Assembly: GCF_905220975.1 (NCBI RefSeq)
Contig: NZ_CAJNBK010000002.1
Span: 124,001-188,000, forward strand
Reading direction: 5' to 3'
Length of the DNA stretch: 64,000 nt
From: Paraburkholderia haematera
Lineage (GTDB): Bacteria; Pseudomonadota; Gammaproteobacteria; Burkholderiales; Burkholderiaceae
The notes under the pieces were generated by a model that saw nothing but the letters and a program-made list of their open reading frames with translations, did not search any database and was not told where the DNA came from. Numbering within the stretch: the first letter of the stretch is position 1; each line of letters begins with the position of its first letter. A program made the translations under genes and the position numbers. Shown here in pieces: positions 57,297-64,000 of the stretch.

Positions 57297-59276
57297 ATGA
57301 CCATCCAGAAGAACCGTCCGTGCGCCGTGTCGAGCCCGCTCGGCGAAGACGCGCTGCTGTTTGCCGGCATGGGCGGCAGCGACGAACTCGGCCGGCTCAG
57401 TGAATACCGGCTCGAACTGCTGAGCGAGAACGATTCGATCGCGCTGCACGACATCCTCGGGCAGCCGGTAGGCGTGCGCATCGACCGGCCGGGTGGCGAC
57501 CCGCGGCACTTTCATGGCTACGTCACGCAGTTCGCGCACACCGGGTGGCGCGGCCGCTTCGCGACCTACCAGGCGACGCTGCACCACTGGCTGTGGTTCC
57601 TCACGCGCGCGCACAACTGCCGGGTGTTCCAGAACAAAAGCGTCGTCGAGATCATCAAGGATGTGTTCAACGACTATCCGGCGAGTTTCGACGCGTCCCT
57701 TTCGAATACGTATGAAGCGCTGCCGTATTGCGTGCAATACCGTGAGACCGATTTTGCCTTTGTGAGCCGCCTGATGGAGTCGGCCGGCATTTACTATTTC
57801 TTCCGTCAGGAGGCAACGAGCCACACCCTCGTGCTTGCCGATTCGTACGCGGCGCACAACAACCTCGACGGCGGTGGATCGATCCGTTACGTGGCTGGTG
57901 GCGTGGGCAGTATGCGAGGCACGGAATGCATCGGCGAGTGGACGCTGCAAGGTGCGCTGCAAACGCATGAGCAGAGCGCGGCGGATTTCAACTTCGAGAT
58001 GGCGACCAATCGCGAAGCGAGTATCCCGCTGGCGCAGGCCGCGCTGCAGTCGAACTACGAAAACGCCACGGCGGCGCGGTTCGACTATCCTGGCGGTTTC
58101 TCGACCCGGGCGGCTGCCGAGACCGTGGTCCGCACGCGGATGGAGGCGACGGCGGCGCAAGCCCAGCGCGTCAGCGGCCGCGCGAATGTGTGCGCGATCA
58201 GCCCGGGTGGACTGTTCACGCTGTCCGAGCACCCACGCCCCGATCAGAACACGCACTATCTCGTGACGGGTGCCCGCTACGCGATTTCATACGGCGGCTA
58301 TGAGCCTGGCGGCGGCGCGTCGGAAGGCCTGCAGTTCTCCTGTACGTTCGACGCGCTCGACAGCACGTATGCTTTTCGCACGCCGCTCACGACACCGAGG
58401 CCCTCGATACGCGGCCCGCAGACCGCGTTCGTGACCGGCAACAACGACCAGGAGATCTGGACCGATCAGTACGGCCGCGTCAAGGTGCGGTTTCACTGGG
58501 ATCGCTCCGGCGTCAGCGATGGCGACAGTTCGTGCTGGGTGCGCGTCGCCCAGTCGTTCGCCGGTAAGCGCTGGGGCGCGCTGTTCCTGCCGCGCGTCGG
58601 GCAGGAGGTGGTGGTCGAATTTCTCGACGGCGATCCCGACCGGCCGCTTGTCACGGGTACGGTCTACAACGCCGGGATGTCGCCGCCCTACGCGCTGCCC
58701 GACAACGCCACGCGTTCGACGATCAGGAGCGATTCGTTCAAAGGCGGCGACACCTACAGCGAACTTCGCTTCGACGACAAGGGCGGCAGCGAGCAACTCT
58801 TTCTCTTCGCGGGCCGCAACCAGGACAACACCGTCAAGAACGATTCGCTCGAATCGGTGGGCAAGGACCGTCATTTTTCGGTGGTGGGCAATCACTACGC
58901 CAAGGTCGCGGGCGACCGGCACGACACGGTGGTCGGCGCACACAAAGGCAAGATCGGCGGCACGCTTTCGTTCGACGTGGAGGGCGACACGCAGCACAAG
59001 TCCGGCGGGAATATCGTGCTGAGCGCGGACGGGCGCATCGATCTCAAAGCGATGAATATCACGCTGCAGGCGGACCAGATGCTGACCTTGAAAGTCGGCG
59101 AGAGCGCGATCGTACTCGCGCCGAACGGCGTCTCGATCTCCGGCCCGATCGTCGCCATCGTCGGCTCGATGATGGTCAATATCAACAGTGGCGGCGCGAA
59201 CAGCGGTGGGTCCGCGCAAGCGGCCGCGCCGCAAGCGCCCGACGCGCCCACGGAGGCCGACGATGGCACGAGGTAA
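57297..59276 (+). CDS. vgrG: T6SS spike protein VgrG (TssI)
   Basis: A 659-residue VgrG. The gp27-like head is residues ~1-370 (HDILGQPVGVRIDRPGGDPR, then FHGYVTQFAHTGWRGRFATY, VQYRETDFAFVSRLMESAGI), the gp5 OB-fold follows (GRVKVRFHWDRSG, WGALFLPRVGQEVVVEFLDG), and a C-terminal beta-helix ends near residue 640 with a short Ala-rich tail. No extra enzymatic domain. ATG at 57297 is used; GTG codons at 57273 and 57285 are in frame within a tandem repeat and cannot be excluded. Confidence 0.95.
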   Translation: MTIQKNRPCAVSSPLGEDALLFAGMGGSDELGRLSEYRLELLSENDSIALHDILGQPVGVRIDRPGGDPRHFHGYVTQFAHTGWRGRFATYQATLHHWLWFLTRAHNCRVFQNKSVVEIIKDVFNDYPASFDASLSNTYEALPYCVQYRETDFAFVSRLMESAGIYYFFRQEATSHTLVLADSYAAHNNLDGGGSIRYVAGGVGSMRGTECIGEWTLQGALQTHEQSAADFNFEMATNREASIPLAQAALQSNYENATAARFDYPGGFSTRAAAETVVRTRMEATAAQAQRVSGRANVCAISPGGLFTLSEHPRPDQNTHYLVTGARYAISYGGYEPGGGASEGLQFSCTFDALDSTYAFRTPLTTPRPSIRGPQTAFVTGNNDQEIWTDQYGRVKVRFHWDRSGVSDGDSSCWVRVAQSFAGKRWGALFLPRVGQEVVVEFLDGDPDRPLVTGTVYNAGMSPPYALPDNATRSTIRSDSFKGGDTYSELRFDDKGGSEQLFLFAGRNQDNTVKNDSLESVGKDRHFSVVGNHYAKVAGDRHDTVVGAHKGKIGGTLSFDVEGDTQHKSGGNIVLSADGRIDLKAMNITLQADQMLTLKVGESAIVLAPNGVSISGPIVAIVGSMMVNINSGGANSGGSAQAAAPQAPDAPTEADDGTR

Positions 59277-59282
59277 TCCGTC

Positions 59283-60977
59283 ATGTTCCTGATACTTCGC
59301 GTCGAACACTATCGCAACGCGGCGGCGCCCGAGGCGATCGAAAGAAAGTTCGGGGTGGACGGCGGCACCATCGGCCGTTCAACCGACAACGACCTGGTCT
59401 TGCCGGACCCGGACAAGCTGATCTCGCGCGCACATGCACGCATCGAGTTCCGCGACGGCAGTTTTCTGATTCAGGACGTCGGCAGCAATCCCAGCGTGCT
59501 GAACGGGCGACCGCTCGGCGGTTCGCGGCAGGCTCGTCTGACGCATGGCGACGATCTCGCGGTGGGGGAGTATCTGTTGAGTGTCGTGGTGCAGGCCGAG
59601 GCGCCGGCGGCCGTTGCGGCGCCGTCCCCGATGGCGGCCGGCAAGGGGCTCGACGATCTGCTCGGCGCGGGCGGGGACATGCCGTTACCCGATCCGCTCG
59701 CATTGCCGCCGGGCCTCGACGCGTTGCAGATCGGCAGCGGGCCGGCGGACGATCCGCTTGGACTCAATGGGCCGATGCACTCGCACGCGGGGCCGTTGGC
59801 TGACGCGCTGTTCGAACGTGCGCCGGCCGAGCGGGCACCGGGTTATCGTGGCTCGATGGGAACGCATGCGGCGCCGGAGTCGCTGCCGTTCACCGGTGCG
59901 TCGATGGGCATTCCTACGGACTACGATCCGTTTGCCGATCTTGGTACGGGTGGTCGTGGCGGTCATGGTGGTCATGGCGCGGCGGCCTCGCCGCAGCAGG
60001 TGCATGCACAGACGGCGAGAGAAGCGCCGGTGGCTGCGCCCGCGCCGGTGCTGCTGCCGGAGTTCACGATTCTCGGGCGCTCGGGGCCGGGGCCCGTTGC
60101 GCCATTGCCGATTACGCGTGATGACCGAACGGGTTCGCTGTCTGCCGGTTTGCAAAATGAGCAGGCGGGTACGCCGGCCGTGATTGCGCAGCAAGCGCCG
60201 GTCAGGCCGATGCCGGATGTCACGCTCGCCGAAGTGCCGCCACAGGCACCTGTTCGCGCGCAGGGAGCGCATGCCGGTTTGCCGCCTGCTTCCGCTCAGC
60301 CGGAGCAAGCGGTTTCGTCGGCCGTTGTCGCTCAAGCAATCCACGCGACGCCCGCAGCACAGCCAACGCCCGCACCCGCACCAACCCACGACGCCATCCT
60401 GCAAGCGCTCCTCAAAGGCCTCGGCGTGCCTGATCTGCCGCTCGGCTCGCGTAGCGCGGTGGACCTCGCCGAACTGGTCGGTCAGATGCTGCGCGAATCG
60501 CTCGGCGGCACCATTGACGTGCTGATGGCGCGAGCGCTGACAAAAAAAGAAATCCGCATCGACATGACGGTGATCGGCGTGCGCGACAACAACCCGCTGA
60601 AATTTTTTCCTGACGTGGACAGTGCGCTCATGCAGATGCTGTCGGGGCGCGGCGTGGGTTATTTGCCGCCGCTCAAGGCGATCTGGGCCTCATTCGACGA
60701 CATCAAGGCGCATGAACTCGCGATGGTGGCCGGCATGCGCGCGGCGCTGCTCGACGTGCTCAAGCGTTTCGACCCGGCGGCGATCGAGAAGCGCGTCTCG
60801 GCGCCAAGCGTGATGGACAAGATGCTCGGCGGCAACCGCAAGGCGCGCATGTGGGACCGCCAGGTCGAAATGTACGACGAGATGGTGCGCGAGGCCGACG
60901 ACGATTTCCAGCGCCTGTTCGGCGAACGTTTCGCGAGCGCTTATGAAGACCAGATCGGACGCATCCGCACCAAATGA
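59283..60977 (+). CDS. tagH: T6SS FHA-domain protein TagH
   Basis: A 564-residue protein. The FHA domain is at residues ~20-100 (GTIGRSTDNDLVLPDPDKLI, SRAHARIEF), which binds phosphothreonine, as the kinase-FHA route of T6SS activation requires. A ~280-residue low-complexity linker rich in Pro, Gly and Ala follows, then a conserved C-terminal T6SS domain (about 365-560: TVIGVRDNNPLKFFPDVDSA, FASAYEDQIGRIRT). The membrane Ser/Thr kinase at 43 kb is the natural partner. Its TGA overlaps the tssJ ATG. Confidence 0.93.
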   Translation: MFLILRVEHYRNAAAPEAIERKFGVDGGTIGRSTDNDLVLPDPDKLISRAHARIEFRDGSFLIQDVGSNPSVLNGRPLGGSRQARLTHGDDLAVGEYLLSVVVQAEAPAAVAAPSPMAAGKGLDDLLGAGGDMPLPDPLALPPGLDALQIGSGPADDPLGLNGPMHSHAGPLADALFERAPAERAPGYRGSMGTHAAPESLPFTGASMGIPTDYDPFADLGTGGRGGHGGHGAAASPQQVHAQTAREAPVAAPAPVLLPEFTILGRSGPGPVAPLPITRDDRTGSLSAGLQNEQAGTPAVIAQQAPVRPMPDVTLAEVPPQAPVRAQGAHAGLPPASAQPEQAVSSAVVAQAIHATPAAQPTPAPAPTHDAILQALLKGLGVPDLPLGSRSAVDLAELVGQMLRESLGGTIDVLMARALTKKEIRIDMTVIGVRDNNPLKFFPDVDSALMQMLSGRGVGYLPPLKAIWASFDDIKAHELAMVAGMRAALLDVLKRFDPAAIEKRVSAPSVMDKMLGGNRKARMWDRQVEMYDEMVREADDDFQRLFGERFASAYEDQIGRIRTK

Positions 60978-61600
60978 AAACTCGTTCTTCACCAGGTCTG
61001 TCCCACCCGTCGCCCGCGACGCCGCGCGAGAACCCGCCTGCGCGAGCACGGCGCACCGCTGCCATGCGCCGACGTCTGCTCGGTCTCGGCGCAGCAAGCG
61101 CGCTGCTGGCCGGCTGCGGCATGCTGGACAAACTGCCTTTGATCGGCAAGGCCAAGCCGCCACCGCCTCCACCACCGGCCCCTGCCGCACCGCCACCGCA
61201 GCTTATCGACGTCACGCTGAAGGCCGCCGCCGAACTCAATCCGGACGTGACCGGCCGGCCGTCGCCGGTTGCGGTGCGGCTTTACCAGTTGAAGTCGGCG
61301 AGCAAGTTCAGCAATGCCGATTTCTTTGCGCTGTTCGATCACGACAGCGCGTTGCTCGGCGCCGACCTGCTGACGCGCGAAGAAATTCAGATCGAGCCCG
61401 GTGCGAGCCGCACCGTGGTGTTGGAGCGCGCGAAAGACGCGCGCCAGTTCGCCGTGCTGGCCGCGTATCGCGACGTCGACTCGGCGCGCTGGCGCGCGGT
61501 CGTCGACGTCTCGCCGGCTGACGTCAAACGGGTTGAGATTCGGCTCGAGGCGCTGGGTGTCGCGATAGCGACAGGTCATGACGGCTCGACCCATTCGTAG
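60974..61600 (+). CDS. tssJ: T6SS outer-membrane lipoprotein TssJ
   Basis: A 208-residue lipoprotein with lipobox LLAGC (Cys48) after a long n-region, then a Pro-rich stretch and the TssJ transthyretin-like fold (VAVRLYQLKSASKFSNADFF, then EIQIEPGASRTVVLERA). It anchors the TssJLM membrane complex to the outer membrane. The ATG at 60974 overlaps the tagH stop; an ATG at 61064 would give a normal-length signal peptide (MRRRLLGLGAASALLAGC) but has no ribosome-binding site. Confidence 0.93.
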   Translation: MKTRSSPGLSHPSPATPRENPPARARRTAAMRRRLLGLGAASALLAGCGMLDKLPLIGKAKPPPPPPPAPAAPPPQLIDVTLKAAAELNPDVTGRPSPVAVRLYQLKSASKFSNADFFALFDHDSALLGADLLTREEIQIEPGASRTVVLERAKDARQFAVLAAYRDVDSARWRAVVDVSPADVKRVEIRLEALGVAIATGHDGSTHS

Positions 61601-61708
61601 ATTTTGCAGCACGCATCGGCCATCGGAGAGCGGGCAGTGGCTGTCACGAACCCGTTAGGCACCCAGACGAATTGATGAATCGAAGCATCACCGGAGTTAC
61701 CACACGCG

Positions 61709-63043
61709 ATGTCCTGGAACAATAAAGTCATCTGGTCCGAGGGGATGTTCCTGCAGCCGCAGCATCTCCAGCAACACGACCGTTATCTGCACGCGCTGGT
61801 CGAATCGCGGGCGGCTGGGCTACGGCCGTATGGGTGGGGCTTCACCACGCTCAAGCTCGACGACGCGCAACTCGCGCTCGGCAAGCTGGCGATTCGCGAA
61901 TGCGCGGGCGTCCTGCCCGACGGCACGCCGTTTGCGCTCTCCGCCGACGACGCGCCGCCGCCGGGCATCGACATTCCCGATGACGCGCGCAATGCGCTCG
62001 TCGTGCTCGCGTTGCCGGTGCGCCGCCCAGGCATTCCGGAGGCCACGGCGGCGCCGTCCGCCGATAGTTTCGCGCGCTACGGGACGCTCGAATACGAAGT
62101 GAGCGACAGCAACGCGGACGGCACCGGCGCGGCGCTGCTGCAGATCGGCAAGCTATGCCTGAGACTCGCGTTCGAATCCGAAGTGGCGAACGCGCATGCC
62201 TGCCTGGGCGTCGCGCGGGTGATCGAGCGGCGCGCGGACAACCGCGTCGTGCTCGATCCCGATTACGCGCCGCCGTGTCTCGACTACCGCGTGGCGCCGC
62301 GCCTCGCCGCTTTCGCCGACGAATTCACCGGACTGTTGCGCCAGCGCGGCGAGGCACTCGCGAGCCGGCTGACGGCGCCGGGCACAGGCGGGGCCGCCGA
62401 AATTCAGGACTTTCTGCTGCTGCAACTCGTCAATCGCGCCGAGCCGCTGATTGGTCACCTCGCGACCATGACCGGTCTGCACCCGGAAGAACTGTTCCGC
62501 GTTGCGGTGGCGCTGGCCGGCGAATTGGCGACCTTCTCGCAGGCGAACAAGCGTTGCGCGCAGTACCCGGTCTACCGGCATGACCGGCTCGCCGAAACCT
62601 TCATGCCGGTGATCGCCGATCTGCGGCAGTCGTTGAGCATGGTGATGGACTCCGCCGTGGTGCCGATTCCGCTCGAAGCCCGTAAGTTCGGCGTGCATGT
62701 CGCGGTAGTGCCCGACACCGAACTCTTCAAGTCCGCGATGTTCGTGCTCGCGGTCAACGCGCAGATGCCCGCCGACACCGTGCGCAACAGCTTCGCGCAG
62801 CAGGTCAAGATCGGTCCGGTCGAAAAAATCCGCGACCTCGTCAATCTGCAGCTTCCCGGCATCGCCTTGCGCGCGCTGCCGGTCGCGCCACGGCAGTTGC
62901 CGTTCCACGCCGGCTTCACGTACTTCGAGCTCGACCGCAGCAACGATCTGTGGAAGCTGCTGCCCACGTCGGCCGGCTTCGCGATGCATGTGGCGGGCGA
63001 ATTCCCAGGTCTGCAACTGACGTTCTGGGCCATCAGGAGATAG
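61709..63043 (+). CDS. tssK: T6SS baseplate connector TssK
   Basis: A 444-residue TssK, which links the baseplate to TssL and TssM. The family start MSWNNKVIWSEGMFLQPQHL is followed by QQHDRYLHALVESRAAGLRP and SLSMVMDSAVVPIPLEARKF, then TYFELDRSNDLWKLLPTSAG near the C-terminus. Length is normal. tssL starts six bases after the stop. Confidence 0.96.
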   Translation: MSWNNKVIWSEGMFLQPQHLQQHDRYLHALVESRAAGLRPYGWGFTTLKLDDAQLALGKLAIRECAGVLPDGTPFALSADDAPPPGIDIPDDARNALVVLALPVRRPGIPEATAAPSADSFARYGTLEYEVSDSNADGTGAALLQIGKLCLRLAFESEVANAHACLGVARVIERRADNRVVLDPDYAPPCLDYRVAPRLAAFADEFTGLLRQRGEALASRLTAPGTGGAAEIQDFLLLQLVNRAEPLIGHLATMTGLHPEELFRVAVALAGELATFSQANKRCAQYPVYRHDRLAETFMPVIADLRQSLSMVMDSAVVPIPLEARKFGVHVAVVPDTELFKSAMFVLAVNAQMPADTVRNSFAQQVKIGPVEKIRDLVNLQLPGIALRALPVAPRQLPFHAGFTYFELDRSNDLWKLLPTSAGFAMHVAGEFPGLQLTFWAIRR

Positions 63044-63049
63044 CCGATC

Positions 63050-64000
63050 ATGAGTCGAGACGACTTCGCTGCGGACCAGGACGCGACTTTTCTGGTGCCG
63101 CGTCCGGGCGGCAAGAGCACGGCGCCTGGCGCGCCCGCCGCGTCAGGCGAAATGCCGGCGGCTGCTCAGTCGGCAGGCCAGTCGCCGGGCCCGGCGGCTG
63201 CGCCGGTCGATGCGCCCACGTCCGGCCCCATCCCGACGAGCGGGCTCAATCCGCTGTTGCGCGCGGCCAACCCGCTGCTCGATCTGATCGTGCCGCTGCG
63301 TCACATGTCGACCCATTCCGATCTCGAAGACTTGCGCCGGCGTCTCGTCGACGGCGTGCGCCAGTTCGAGAGCGAAGCCCGCGCGGCCAACCTCAGCGTC
63401 GAAGCGTTGTCGGCGGCGCGCTACGCGTTGTGCACCTTTCTCGATGAAACCGTGTCGAGCACGCCGTGGGGCGGCGGCGGTGCGTGGTCGGGGCGCAGCC
63501 TGCTGATCCTGTTCCATAACGAGGCGTCGGGCGGCGAGAAATTCTTCATGATCCTGCAGCGGCTCGCACAGGACCCGCGTACCAACCTCGACGTCCTCGA
63601 ACTGATGTATGTGTGTCTCGCGCTCGGCATGGAAGGGCGCTACCGTCTGATCGAAGGCGGCCGCGCGCAACTCGACGTGTTGCGCGAGCGGTTGCTGGCG
63701 ATGATCCGCGAGCGCCGCGGTCCGCTCGAGCGCGACCTGTCGCCGCATTGGCAAGGTGTCCTCGACAAGCGCAATCCGCTGATGCGGATGCTGCCGGTGT
63801 GGGTGCTCGCGGCGCTCACCGGCGTGATCCTGATGGCATTGCAACTGGCGTTCTCGATCAGTCTGAACCGGGCGTCCGATCCCGTATTTGCCGCGCTGCA
63901 CGGCGTGAAGACGGCGGTGGCCGAGCCCGTCGCGCCTAAGGCCGCGGTGGTGCTCGAACCCGTGAAACCGCGCCTCGCTGCGTTTCTTGCGCCCGAGGTC
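63050..64000 (+). CDS. tssL: T6SS inner-membrane protein TssL (DotU), 3' end cut by window
   Basis: The first 317 residues of TssL. An Ala/Pro-rich N-terminus is followed by the DotU cytoplasmic domain (NPLLRAANPLLDLIVPLRHM, ARYALCTFLDETVSSTPWGG, FFMILQRLAQDPRTNLDVLE, LMYVCLALGMEGRYR) and one transmembrane helix near residue 250-270 (LPVWVLAALTGVILMALQLA). The coding sequence continues past position 64000; a periplasmic OmpA-like domain may follow. AGGAGA at 63035-63040 precedes the ATG. Confidence 0.94.
   Translation, partial: MSRDDFAADQDATFLVPRPGGKSTAPGAPAASGEMPAAAQSAGQSPGPAAAPVDAPTSGPIPTSGLNPLLRAANPLLDLIVPLRHMSTHSDLEDLRRRLVDGVRQFESEARAANLSVEALSAARYALCTFLDETVSSTPWGGGGAWSGRSLLILFHNEASGGEKFFMILQRLAQDPRTNLDVLELMYVCLALGMEGRYRLIEGGRAQLDVLRERLLAMIRERRGPLERDLSPHWQGVLDKRNPLMRMLPVWVLAALTGVILMALQLAFSISLNRASDPVFAALHGVKTAVAEPVAPKAAVVLEPVKPRLAAFLAPEV

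Overview
The window is GC-rich chromosomal DNA of a Burkholderiaceae bacterium, most likely Paraburkholderia. This rests on the conserved core order relA, tRNA-Val, thrS, infC, rpmI, rplT, pheS, pheT, ihfA, merR-like gene, tRNA-Pro, on the protein sequences of the housekeeping genes, and on the type VI secretion (T6SS) gene set. I did no database search; family assignments come from recognised motifs and gene order.

Positions 1-25,660 are ordinary core genome. They hold a truncated alpha/beta hydrolase and an O-acetylhomoserine sulfhydrylase, a two-CBS protein, an MFS-acyltransferase fusion (Aas/LplT-like), chorismate synthase aroC, a TPR/glycosyltransferase-like protein, ETF-ubiquinone oxidoreductase divergent from an SDR and a thioesterase, a PAS-LuxR regulator, the scoAB CoA-transferase, a hydrolase, a RidA protein, the ppGpp synthetase relA, and the translation operon. 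In that operon infC starts with the rare codon ATC, and intrinsic hairpins sit just upstream of thrS and pheS.

Positions 25,660-29,300, directly after tRNA-Pro(GGG), look like a small accessory patch. It holds a HEPN/AbiU2-like gene, a leftward trio made of a truncated Tlde1-like L,D-transpeptidase effector and two small membrane proteins, and a LuxR-type regulator with no partner synthase in view. No integrase was found.

Positions 29,300-45,200 carry an 829-residue SARP-type regulator (winged helix, BTAD, degenerate nucleotide-cyclase-like domain, AAA ATPase). It is followed by a tightly coupled operon: TpsB transporter, a very large TpsA exoprotein full of beta-strand repeats, a Sel1-type periplasmic protein and a membrane Ser/Thr kinase.

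Positions 45,395-64,000 start with a small deaminase-like gene and continue as a T6SS operon: tssA, tssB, tssC, hcp, tagJ, tssE, tssF, tssG, clpV, PAAR-like, vgrG, tagH (FHA), tssJ, tssK, and tssL cut by the window edge. tssM lies outside.

The most interesting signal is a promoter element present twice. Two copies of the heptamer GGAAACG, 4 bp apart (11-bp period), stand 9 bp before a -10-like hexamer, upstream of tpsB (31,900-31,932) and of tssA (46,075-46,107). This is the layout of Streptomyces SARP binding sites, and the SARP-type regulator is encoded immediately upstream. The proposal is that this regulator co-activates the TPS exoprotein/kinase operon and the T6SS.
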